From NCBI RefSeq assembly GCF_040581485.1, contig NC_090128.1:43988931-44052930 (forward strand): a DNA stretch of 64,000 bases, in the 5' to 3' direction. This document shows positions 1 to 12,000 of the stretch, in pieces; position 1 is the first letter of the stretch; each line of letters opens with the position of its first letter. The notes beneath the pieces are model-generated. The model was not told the origin of the DNA. It ran no database searches and saw only the letters and a list, made by a program, of their open reading frames with translations. Made by a program: the position numbers and the translations under genes. The stretch comes from Linepithema humile. Its lineage: Eukaryota; Arthropoda; Insecta; Hymenoptera; Formicidae.

Positions 1-3000
1 ACTAGAATTAATATTTAAATTAGAAATTTCATTAGAGATTTTCGTGAATTTAAAAGGTGGATCAAATCAAAGATCAATCAAAGGTCTTCAATTTGAATGA
101 TTATTTTCCAAACAAGATCTGAAAGAAGTATATCAATCTTCTTGTGTGTTTAGAAGCGATACTAGCAATCGGTAGAGAACATGTGTTCATATAGCAAGAA
201 TGTTTTAGGTGTGAGCGAACTAGAACGCCCGTTAATAATCTTAATTGAAAACTGTTAGGTACGCGTAAGCTGTAAATAACGTTAGAGCCGGCGCTTAGTG
301 AAATAAAACCAGCTTTTGAGCTTGTAATCGCGTCCAACGCTCCCGATAACCTATACCTGAGTGACGTCCTTCGATGACGTCCGGTTACTTCGTTCATTCA
401 TGAAACCATCTCCGACACCGCTGAATGAAACGTCTAGTCTTCTGAAGGCGTTCAATAAGGTTGTCAGCAGATTCCCGTAGGCGTAATCGCCATATATGAC
501 AAGTGTGCGTCGTGAGATGACACGAGTTTGTTTTGATATCATTAACATCGTCCCGATCGCTGAGCAGAATGAAAGTAATCGGAAATATTGCAAATAATAA
601 TGAGTATTTTGAACACTCTCGGCTTCGCTTGTGCTAATTGCTCGCAATCGGCTCTCGATCGTAACGATTCTCTCTCCTATCTCTTCGTAGAAGGGAATAA
701 AATCCGAGTTCCGTGCAGGCAGAACACCCACATTTATCTGCGTCTCATTATCGAGTCGTCGTGCTGAACTCTGACCCTGATCGTACCTATTCGCGTACCG
801 GGCCCACCTTGTCGCTACCTACCCCGAACAACAGGCACTCGCTCAAGATGCCACTAATTGTGTCCACCGGAAAAAATGCGTCGGCTTTGTGACACGCTTA
901 ACGATCCCCAATAAAAGAATCACACCATGCTTGAGATACGAAATGTGTCATATACATGCCGAGAACTCAGATATTCAACTTGTACTAGCAGTTTTCAGAT
1001 ATTTCATAGTCCGAAGCGTAGCGATAAAATAGTACGGATATCAAGCACTAAACACAAAAATTATTTTCGGAAATATATTATTAATTTCCCAACGATACAA
1101 ATAATACTCGAAAACAAACAGATTTCGCCAATTAATCAGCTTCATCATTAACGTTCGTCGTAATACATCGTCTAATACGAACTAATAAAACGCGTGAATC
1201 GTCGCGGGCGTATTCTCACGAGTGCTCGCCGCGGAAATGCGTGGGCGTTGCAGCGGACCGCTGAGAGGAGACAGATATGCGGCCACGTTATTTTTCTGCA
1301 GCGGAAGATCAATTTCGAACGGCGAGCAACGCAACGCCTTCTTGCTGTCGCAATTTCTCCCAGCAATTTCGCGCTCGGGTCGATTATTAATATTCAAATT
1401 GGCCCTACGCTCATTTTGTACACGCCTGGTCCTGCAGTCGTCGGTTTGTTTTATGGAGGTCGTCGCCTTCTCACGTACATACACGTGCTTCTAATCCCTT
1501 CGGGCACATACCATTACGACTGTAGTATTACGAAATGAATTATTAGGGACGGATGTGCAAGGAATTAAAGTCTTCGCTCGTAGAACAATTCGGACCTATT
1601 ATTCGCTCTTTCCTCGTGGATTCAATCGCTATCATTTTTAGTTTGATGATGTGTCGTGTCGTTAAAGCGTTAACTTTATAAGACGTTAATTTTCTATTTT
1701 TGCAGTATGCACAAATATCGAAATATTATAATTAAATGTAATTAGTTTGAGACGTGGAAAAATCCATATCAATTATCTTATTTCGTTTTTGCGCATTGAT
1801 AATATCAAAAATTGAGATCATATCATCGAGAGGGTATTGTTTCCGAGTTCGAATTACGGAATTTCCATCGTCGATCGGAACGCGCGGGTACTTATCTCTC
1901 GCGACATCGCGATGAGTAGAAACGCGCCGAAAAAGCGACGGCCAAGCCGGACCAAAGGCAAACCGCCGGCGTCGTTAACGAGAAAGCGACGGCCAACGTC
2001 GCGCCGTTCATCCGCGGGGAGGAGAGAGACGGTCGCGGCCGCAGAGGACGATGTATGGTGGTCCGATGATGTTGGGAGGGGAGAGAACAGAACGGAGACA
2101 GGTCCTGTTGCCGGGTCCCTGTTGCTACCCGGTTACGGTGCATCGTGCTGAATTCGCAACGAGAGGTTTTTAGGTGATTGCGTTGAATAATGTATGTGTA
2201 ATAAAGGCGCGCGTGGCCCGGGGTCGCGAAATTTTTCAGGCAGGTGGAAGGGAGCCTGATTGGTGGCGAAATGATGGAAGAGGTAGAGGGCAAGGGGCGG
2301 GAAAGCTGCTGCGCATTTTGCGCAGGACGAAGCACGCGTCCTTGGGGCGCGGGACGCGTCATCGAACAGATATCCTGAATCCTGAGCAAGGTACTGACAC
2401 GAAGCTTGGTATCGGTGGTAGGAGAAGAGAAGCAATTGAATTTTTCGTGTTTGACGAAATATATGAAGGATTAGTGCGAAAAGATTAATAAATATCGAAA
2501 ATAGAAATCTTGGGAAGATTCCTAAATATTTTATTTGTTTAAAGAAGCACAAAAGATATTTTCTACAGTTATTAGTATTTATATTCCTAAATAATAATTT
2601 ATGAAATAATAGCATTCACAGTTTTTTCATGTCAAATCTATAGATAAAAATTTGCAAAAATTTATATTATATATATTGTCAATTTATAATTATTCTATTA
2701 TACACAGTTTCAATAGGAGAAAATCACAAAACGGAGGATTTCTAACAATAAGTTTGTTGTTTTTAATGATTAAAAAAATTTCACGTCTGGAAAACGGCTT
2801 ATAAATGTCAAACAGACGAAACGTGTATATAGCAAACTTGAAAAGTTAAAGTGCGAAATATCATAATTGGTATCTGCGCTTTATTGCGTCAAGTCATTTC
2901 GCGAATTGCAGTGCTATGATAATTAAAAGTTTTAAAACGCGTTTTTTACATGCGTCATCCTAACATGTGTGCAGACTCGCTTAACGAGGTTTCATCATTT

Positions 3001-6000
3001 TTTTGAAGAGTGACGTGAAAATTGACGATTATTCGAAAATAATACAACAAAACCGCATGCGCCCTATAAATTCTAGTTCAGAACATTCAGTTCCAAGAAA
3101 CATGACGTTGCACACAGAAATTCGAAAATTAATCATTGATTTCGTTGTATTGTGACGTATATAAATCAATTGATTTTTTTACCTGTCTTGAATTGTAATT
3201 GCTTAAAATAACTCGATTGTTCACGAATTCAATAATGTCAAAATAAATTAAAATAACAAATACATATGTAACAAAAACGTTCGTGTTGGACATGCATGAC
3301 GTAAACAGTTTATAAAAAGTAAAATATTTATGAATATTTATTTAAATAATTATTCAATTATTTAAAATAATAAATAATTACAAAAAATCCTGTCCAAAGA
3401 GTTAATCTGAGGGACAATTAGGTGCAGAAAATATATAAAGTGCAAAGTACCAAATGACAAAGAGTCAGAAAAACAAACGACCATGTTCTGAATGAACGAG
3501 CTTCGTGGTCGGCGGCCACGATGACGTCTTTCCCGCGCAAATCGGATGCTGCAGGCGCTGACTAATCTTAATGAAGGTCAAGAAAGCTCTCCCGGCCTAG
3601 CGATCAGGTTACTGTCACTTTCATTCTTCCACCTTGTGCATAAAAATATATTTATCTAAAATTAAATAATATGTTTTATAAATTAATTTTAGAAGTTTTC
3701 TTTTATCTTAGATGTATTTACTTTTACGTGGCATAAAAATCGGTGCTTTTTCTCACCGTCGAAATAATTTTGCTCGGATGCTGATTATAGCAAAAAATAC
3801 GAAAAGGCATTAGTTTCGATTGCGCGAAATTTCAAATGTGATAAAAAACTTTACGTCGAGTCGACGAATTCGCGTGCTGAGATGAAGTTCCGGCGTGCGA
3901 AAAATCGAATTTCGCTATGGGCGAGAGAGCAGGCAACAGAATAAAAGAAGCGCGAAAATAAGTGCCAGGAAACAGAGGCGATGAAGAGAGTAGAGAGAGG
4001 GATGGGAAAGAAAGAGTTCTCTTTCGCTCGGAGCCTGAGAAGGTTAGAGACGGAGCCTCCACGTCCACGTGCTGCCTTGTTATTGTTGTTGTTGCCATCT
4101 TCGTCTGGGAGATGAGTGCCGGTTTCCTCCCAAGTTCTCTCTTTCTCCTCGTCTATATCTCTCCTTTTCTCTCTTAGATACAACATCTTCGTCCAGCATT
4201 GTAGCGCCTATCTTTGTCCTTCTTTTTCGCCGTTTCGCCTTGAGTCGTTCGCAACTTCTCTCTCTCTTCCCCCGGCATCCTCCCCTCTCCAATTTGCGGA
4301 TACTCCCTCTCCCGTTTGTGGATTGGCGTCACGAAAGGCGCGCTCGGTTTCTCGGATGGTGGGGTTCCCGATTAACGGGCTCTAATTGCATAGCAACAGA
4401 GTGAGGCCGAGATAATGATACATCTGATGCGCATTGCCGGCGGGCCTCTGGCCCACTTCAAAACCGAACGACCCCGCTCCACGCGTATACGTGCAGGCAT
4501 GCGTTGCGTGTGCGAGAGCGCTGTCAAGAATAATATGCTATCCTCCTGCATGTATATGCGCGCGAACGCGAAGTTTTACGAAGAGTGATGCTGTGCCCGC
4601 CCAACGCCGCTCCGAACCCCTAAAAAATTTTACTTTGTTCTTCTGTCGAAGTACTTCGAAGTAAATTCGACTTCAATTTGAATGCCTTGTATATGTAGAA
4701 AAGAAAGAAAACTTCTGATTTATCTCGATTATATAGCGAAGGAATTGTAATGTTCGAATTTGTTACTCTAATTTTATTGCGATTAATTAATAGAAAGCTA
4801 GCACTTCACTTCAGCACTTAACAATCAGGTATTATATAAAATTCCATGTTGAAATACGAATGGATTCATTCTAAGCAAAATTTATAAATATTTTTATAAA
4901 AATTCAATATACACGACATAAAATTATATATTAAAATTCCAAAGGTATAACTTGTTTGTGGCATTCAAAATAAATCTATTTTTTGACGTGTCACAAACGA
5001 TTGGTCGCAGAACGAAATTTCCCAAGACTTTTTAGACTTTTGTGTAACTTTAAAGTCCTGCATACTTAAGTACTATACCTGTACAAAATTGTCAGTGGGT
5101 GTGTATATCTTTGTCTCAACTGCGTGCAGTACCTCTTGAATCCCGAAGGAATCCGAGACTTCTCGCTGAGAAGCGGCTCATTCAAAAAAATCCCTTTGAT
5201 CGTCACCAAAATTGTTCAACAAAGCGTTCCAATGCGTTCAACTAAAAAAAAACGCAGCATGGATCACGTTACCAGACGCCGCTACTTCGCCTTCCCTGCG
5301 ACACTCTTGATTCAGTCGAATGTTAAGTCATGTTCTTTTTTTCAGACGAGAAATCAAGTTGACAAAAATCACTTGTTCGTTGATCGCACGCGAGATGAAT
5401 CAAGCTGAATTAATTTTTAATCAAAATTCGATTTAACCTTACTGGCCTTTGTTTGATTTTGTTGAACCTTAGAGATAGTTTAACTAAAAGTCGTCTTTTG
5501 CGGTCTCTTTTCACTTTTTTTTATGTAGAACTTGTTTATCAGTTACCTGTTTTTCAGCCGAGATAAAAATCTGTCGGGAAAGGTCGCAAGTGTGAATTAT
5601 TTTCAAAGACTAGACGTACCGACCGAATTTCTCAACGCGCTCGAAACGCCTCTCCTCGAAGACGGCCTTTCGAGGTCGTCTTCAATCTAACTCCGTGACG
5701 CGATAGAATAATTGGATAGTCGCGAAGCGGCTTGTCACGAGATTAAGGCACCTGTACATCATACTACGCCCTATTAGCAATTTTTGCGCGCAATGACTCG
5801 TGACGAGGCTCCTTTTGTTGAGTGATAGCCGTCGACGAAGAGACATGTGCAGTCGATGAGAATGTGAGTTCGACCACGGAGAGAGAAAAAGTTAGCCGCA
5901 AAATCCTGTCAGAGGACGGAAGAAGAATGCAGCATACATGCATTTGCGGACAAAAAGAATCTCGCGTCCCTTTTACGTCGCGCGATTCTCCCTGCAACTC

Positions 6001-7948
6001 GCAACGGATTTGTGGCAACTTGCTAAAGCCATGCGAGTTTTCGTAATTTTACAATAAATGCAACAGGCGAGTGCATGTTAAATAATCCGATAATTATGTT
6101 TAATTAATTATACATTTTACAAATGACCACGCCTAATCTTTTGTATTCAAAACACAACAATTTTTCCCGCTATTTCCATACAATTCTATTTGCAGGATTA
6201 ATTTAATTGCTATTATATCTAAAAGTTTTCGAAATAAAAAAATACTTGTAGATTCTTACATCCTTTTTATAGTCGATATATCGATAAAAAACTTAGCAAA
6301 ATATCACATTACTCTCTCGCTATGTATTCCATTCATAATCTTAATAACGTTACGCTCTCTGATTAATGTGCTATGCAGCTTATGGTTGGTATACGTCGCG
6401 ATTATAGTCGTTATCATGCCAATACAATGCTTTAGAAATTTCTTAATTATCGGCGTGCTGTTATTTACGATCGATCGCGATTTACCGAGAATGCAAACTT
6501 GTGACCGCTATTGCATTGTTCTTTGCGAAGAAATAAACTTTTATTTCATTGATAATAAATGATCGTAAAGTACACAACAACGACTTTATTTTATTTTTAT
6601 TATGAATATCTTTTCGTAGATTATGATCGATTTACATAAAAGTGTATGTAATTATTCTAACGTTTCAAAAATGAATAATCTGCATTAATATTCACATTTC
6701 TAAAAAAAAAATTTTTTTTTATTTGTTTCTATAGCTAATAATTCTAATTATTTACAAGCATATTTCTCTCTTACATTATTGATTTTTATTGCGAAATTTA
6801 GAAAACACAGCGCGCAGTTACGTCAAAACCTATTAAAATTTTCGAAACAAGAGAGCCAAGAACACGAGGTCTAGATTCGATCGAGTGTAAACGAGGAAAT
6901 CAGTGCGTATCTTAAAAAGATCTAGTCGTTCGAGCGATAATTCAGCGGAACCGTCCGTAATTCAATACGCAGTATGCTTAATGGAGATCGAATTACAGAG
7001 ACACCTTAATTCGATCCGATGGGCGAAAAGACGAATTTGTCAAGACTCTCGTTTACGTGGTTCCGAATACTAGCACGCATACTCGATCAATGATATAATT
7101 GACCTCGTTTGCTAAAAAGATTCGTCCGAAAAATTTCTACGAAACACACTAATATGCTTTGAAATAAACTTTTGCAGAACGATTAGCAATTGTCGATTTA
7201 TCTCCGTTATTTTCTGAAAACATTATACGTCTTGTGAAATGAATATTTAAAAAATGAAATCAGAATCTCCGTTTTAGCACTCGCATTCCATTCGCAATCA
7301 ACCGATTAATAATAATTTATCAAATTTCGCTTGCTGAATAGCAAAAATCATTAGCGATAACCGATCGCTAAAATATTGCTCAGAAACTTTTGGCATGATA
7401 TATAAATCATTCGATTATTTTGCTGCTTATATAAACTTTACCAAAAATCTGCATTTGAAGTCGCCTGATTGTTATCAATTTTATGATCTTATCCCATTTT
7501 TTATCAGAAACAGTTCGAAAGACGAAAGACGAATGGAATGAAAAATTGCTAGTATATGGAAAACATTTTTTAGACACGACTGATTAAAAAATATTTCGCA
7601 TTGTGAGGCAATTACAAATCACTCCAATAAATTACGGTTCCTTTCTTCATTCGTGTTAGTCGCTGTTTTGTTGAAATTTTTAATTAAGAGGAAAAGGAGT
7701 GCTCCGCGATTTTAATAATTATCACACCTGTATAATTGAATTAATTTACTAACTGATACAATTAATAAAAATATTTTTACATTTGTTTATTGTGAGATAC
7801 TTTTTTCAATTTGAATTCTAATAATTAAATAAATATTGATAATTAGTCAATAAATTACAGTGAAATAAAAGTAAGCACAACCTTAATTTTACTTTTGGAC
7901 AAACATTTTTTTTCAAAGCTTTTCCCGCTGTTAAAGTTACGTTGTCTA

Positions 7949-8344
7949 CACTCAAAAAAATATTTCGCTGATGTAGTTAGATTTCTAGATATCGCAACAA
8001 GAATGTATCGCTATTTTTCGTATCTGTGAAAACATTGTTTGTCACATATAGAATTTATAGCAGTAATGTTCTAGCAATAGCTTCTGAAAAATTTAGGTAC
8101 CATTGCTAAATGTTATTCATTGCATGATCTAACACGTGATTGATCTTATATAGATAGGCGCTTTAGAGAAATTTTCTTTTTAAAGTTCACAAACAATACA
8201 GATATATATTCTGTTTCTGTCATCTAAACTGATTAAGTAATTACATATGCAATATCACAACAGTTGCTAATCATTTATCTGTTTTAGTTAATTTTTTACA
8301 CCTAGAAAATTTTAGCTATTATTGCAAGATTATTTTTTTGAGTG
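7949..8344 (+). mobile_element. MITE copy 1, TA target-site duplication
   Basis: This is a 396-bp non-autonomous element with terminal inverted repeats CACTCAAAAAAAT (13 bp, extending imperfectly), flanked on both sides by TA (7947-7948 and 8345-8346). A TA duplication with short inverted repeats and no coding capacity fits a miniature element mobilised by a Tc1/mariner-type transposase. It is nearly identical to the copy at 54978-55374 in the same orientation and similar to the inverted copy at 34996-35412. It serves here as the orientation reference. No transposase source is visible in the window. Confidence 0.9.
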
Positions 8345-10098
8345 TAGATATACATATACATCCGAATCAAACTGTTATCAACTTCTTTATTTTTGGAGAG
8401 ACTTCTATATCCGGTTGGCAGCCAACAAAGGGAAAGAGACATATCAAAGACTACTTTGTGAACGTAACACATGGGTGATACTTTGTTGCAACTACGCAGT
8501 TACAGATAACGCGCTGATAATATTTTATGAAATACTAAGCTAGAATTTTTTCCAGTATAATTTTAAAGTTTTCGTATTATAGGATATAACGAAATTTTTA
8601 TGAAAAATATAATAATTACAATTTGTCATTATTTTTTATAAAGATAAACTTTGTTTTATATTAAAAAATATCTTTCATATACTTTTAAAAAATTGTATGT
8701 AAAAATAATAACTTTATTTTATATTATTGACATAGGAAAAATTTTATTATATAATTTTTATACACAAGTTTTTAAAATTTTAACTATATTTCAAATGAAA
8801 CTCCGTGAAATGAGTTTTCGTATACTCGGCATAAAATGCTTTTGGAGTCTTCGTTCGTACCGTCCCTTCCAATTCATGGGAAGTTTTCTCTCCGTGCTAC
8901 AAAGTGCTGGAGCAAATGGTTCAGAGTAGTTTGTGGTCGCTACGAAACGCAGACGAACGTTTGACTTCGTGAAGATGTAAACCCTTTACATGTGGGAGGT
9001 ACAATGTTGCTCAGGCATCTGCTACATTGTGGCGCTGCCGCCAAGCCACTCGAGGTCGGTCCCCTAACCGTTTCTACATTTCCTCATTAAGTTTCTAGGG
9101 CCGTAACTATGTTGCAGAGATCGGCCTACAGCTATTAATAAAAAGCGAGTTTTATAAAATAACGAATACTCCGAATAATATTTCATGTTCTGACAAGATC
9201 GATAGATATATTATATTTAAAAAAAAAGTGTTCTTGACAGTTTGTTAATGGTAGTTTTTACACAAAGTTGCATCACGCCGTTAGTCACTAAATTAAATCT
9301 AGATAGTGAACGAAAATTATAACGGAATCTGTTTTTTAAGTCAATTATAAAATTACATAAAAAGTTGCACAAAAAATTATTTTATATGTTATTGCTTCAT
9401 AAAATTAGAAAAATACATCTTTCAAAGCAGGAAGTTGCAATTTATAATTAGTTTCTTATTGTTTTATATTTTTCACGGATTCTTTGTTTGGAATTTTAAA
9501 ATGTAGAATGGGTTGCGTTAATCTTAAAATGAACTATGTAGATTTTTTGAAGGCAGTGGTGTTAGTAATAATTCTCGGAAAAGCCGAGATGGCACGAAGA
9601 TTGCCTCAGACCAGTTTCTTCTACATTGTGTGCTTAGAGTCTTTACCGTATCCCAGCGATCATAATATTTGAGCGGGAAAAAGAAAAAATATTTTTTTTT
9701 TCTAATTTGAATGTAATGTTTATTTGAAATTTTTCAATTTTTTGATTTTTTAAAATTAAATTAATCTTATTGCAAGAAAACGATCGTTAGAGTTAAATTA
9801 TTAAAATCTTTATTATATTGCTAAAACTACTTTTTTAGATTACACTTGCATGTATGCAGTATTCATACATTACGAAATTATGACGAAAAATTTATGAATA
9901 TAAATAAATCTACTTACGTCCTGGCTAGTTTAAATTCAAACGGCTACGTTAATTAAACACGACGATTTAATAAGCACAAAAATATACTATCTGGAGATCT
10001 TGCTTTATAAGGAAAGCTGTCTACGCTCGTAAAAAGAAAGAGTATCTTAATGTAAATGTTGCAATATTTCTATGCTAAACAATTGACATTCATCTTGA

Positions 10099-10127
10099 CA
10101 GTGGCGGCATCGCCACTGCCGCCACTG
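10099..10127. repeat. Small GC-rich perfect hairpin
   Basis: The 11-base arm CAGTGGCGGCA (10099-10109) is followed by a 7-base loop and its exact reverse complement (10117-10127), inside AT-rich DNA. I do not recognise it as a known RNA. Confidence 0.5.
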
Positions 10128-11745
10128 CTGTGAAAGAGATTAACATTAAGACTTGTCATAGTTATATATCGCAAGCAGCATTTCAATGAAGCCATCGCGT
10201 TCCCTTTGTAGATGCCTTTGATGTAATATTTTCTCGGAGCATTCATACCAGCTGCTACATTGTTGTGTAGCTCGGCCCCTACCTTACCATTGGCTAAGAT
10301 ACAATTGCTGTCGAAGGAATGTAAGAGAAAAGAATACCTTTTTCATTATTCTAAATACATCTGCGCCAAACTGGCACATTGTAATGTATAATTGTTTTGT
10401 ACATGTATTTAAATGTATATCATATACCTATTCTTTGTTCCAGATCTTGTTATCTTCATATGCGAATTATTATATCTTCACATATGAATAAAATTTATGA
10501 TATATTTATTTCTCTTCGAAATTTGGCAATGATTTTTTACACGCACAAATTAATTCTTTACGCTCTGAATACCGCTTGAAATAGTCCGATCGCTTGTTAG
10601 GCTGTTTTTAGCGTTGGCATTAATGCTGCAACAGTAATATCGTAAATTTTAGGCATCTTTTTTAATGAGGTGCAGGAAGGACACGTTTGTCAGTTGCGAT
10701 AGACGCGTCGAGGTTCGTAAATGAGAAACTTGAATGCCTCGCGCGGATTTTCTCACACGCACCAGCCGCGTGCTTGCTTATTAGTGATGCGCGGCAAAAA
10801 GGATCACGAGGAGGAGGATCGTACGAGAATGATCGTGCAGTTCTCCCTCGCTTATTGTTCTTATTCAATGCAGCTTCAATAATTAAAAAAATTATAGATT
10901 AAACGTTTATTTTTTATTTTTACTACTGTATTTCGATGGAGTTGATATTAAAATATCATGCTACAAATAAAATTACAATTTTATAGCTGTATCAATTCTG
11001 ATCTATGTTTACTCTTAGCTACGTCTTTCACTGTTTCCTAGTCGAACTGCTGTCCTTTTTTATTAAAATTATTAGTGATTGAAACGCATGCTACCACTTC
11101 TCTCATCATCAAACAGCCTACCTTCTCTTACAGTCTGCAAGTTACACGATAATCTTATCAAAGTTCTAAGAAAGGCGGTTCAAATGTATTGGCTACCACC
11201 AGACAATCCGTGCTGTCAGCTTCGTCAACTGCCTATATGATACTCTGTGCCTGCGTTTTGTCACGCGCATAAATTTACGCTTCAGTAATAACATTAAAAT
11301 TTGCAATTCTTACAAAATTTTCCATTTATATTAAAGATACCATAAAAATATACAATACATACAATTGTTATTTTTTATTTACAAACAAAATTTAGCTTGT
11401 TAATAGATTATTATTCTTGTTGATTTATTATCTATAAGAAACAGAAAGATAATTTTGTAAAATTACAAATTACAATAAACATTGTCTAGTGAAAAACAAA
11501 GTAAAATAACTAAAATACCCATTAATAAATTTTGAATATAAAATATTAAATAGTAGAGAAAGTTTATATAAAATTAAATCTTCAAAAAATCGTTTTTTTG
11601 CGTTTTAAAGTAATAAGTACAATCGTGCATTTAAAATGCACGCAATTTCTTTTGTATTGAGCAATCCATTATCTGATATATATTATCGCTCATCTTTTAT
11701 TACAATTATTATTCTCCGGTATTAATAATTTTTCTTTCATTTCAG

Positions 11746-12000
11746 GCTAGTCGTGCACTCGCAAGTGGCGAACATCTCTTACCGTGTCCGAGATGCACGT
11801 TTCCCTGTCACGTGGACAATGAAAAAAATGTGGGAACCTGCTCGAGACAGGGCTGCTCTATCGAATTCTGCAGCTCCTGCTCGTCGAAGCCGCACACGGG
11901 CCCGTGTAAAACGCCCTTATTGGCCACCCCAACGAAACGGAACAACAAGCGTCTGATCGTCGGCTCGAGGCAGAGCAAACGGAATCTGCGACGATTATAA
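11746..12000 (+). CDS. Rca1: 3'-terminal exon of an Emi1/Rca1-like APC/C inhibitor (zinc-binding region and RL tail)
   Basis: The exon follows a strong acceptor (pyrimidine-rich, ending TTTCAG at 11745) and reads 84 codons to TAA at 11998-12000. A cysteine-rich region begins CPRCTFPC and continues GTCSRQGC, EFCSSC and KPHTGPC. This is the spacing of the IBR-like zinc-binding region of the F-box proteins Emi1 (FBXO5), Emi2 and Drosophila Rca1. The tail is basic and ends NLRRL. A C-terminal LRRL is the hallmark by which Emi1-family proteins block ubiquitin-chain elongation on the anaphase-promoting complex. The expected role is to restrain APC/C so that cyclins accumulate. The upstream exons, including the F-box, were not found. 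The first 11.7 kb shows none, so the intron is long or the exon is an isolated copy. The intact frame and tail argue for function. The symbol follows the Drosophila orthologue and rests on family recognition. Confidence 0.78.
   Translation, partial: ASRALASGEHLLPCPRCTFPCHVDNEKNVGTCSRQGCSIEFCSSCSSKPHTGPCKTPLLATPTKRNNKRLIVGSRQSKRNLRRL

Larger units (their letters stand above)
1..11745. other. Gene-poor stretch, possibly in part an intron of the Rca1-like gene
   Basis: No open frame here has a recognisable domain. Most of the stretch is AT-rich. GC-richer islands lie at about 1180-2480, 3480-4660, 5100-6050 and 8900-9130. They have many overlapping open frames on both strands, as GC-rich noncoding DNA often does, and could hold promoters, enhancers or untranslated exons. 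A MITE sits at 7949-8344 and a small GC hairpin at 10099-10127. The next feature on the plus strand is a terminal coding exon preceded by a strong splice acceptor, so at least the right part is probably an intron. I saw no F-box coding exon on the plus strand, so the start of that gene may lie before the window. Confidence 0.5.

Noticed and set aside
351..731. A 126-codon minus-strand open frame near the window start, with some hydrophobic stretches.
   Set aside because: It has no recognisable domain, overlaps another frame of similar quality and shows no splice support, so it is probably chance.
1837..2151. An Arg/Lys-rich open frame that might be a basic nuclear protein.
   Set aside because: It lies in a GC-rich island with overlapping frames on the other strand. 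The composition follows the base content, and no motif is present.
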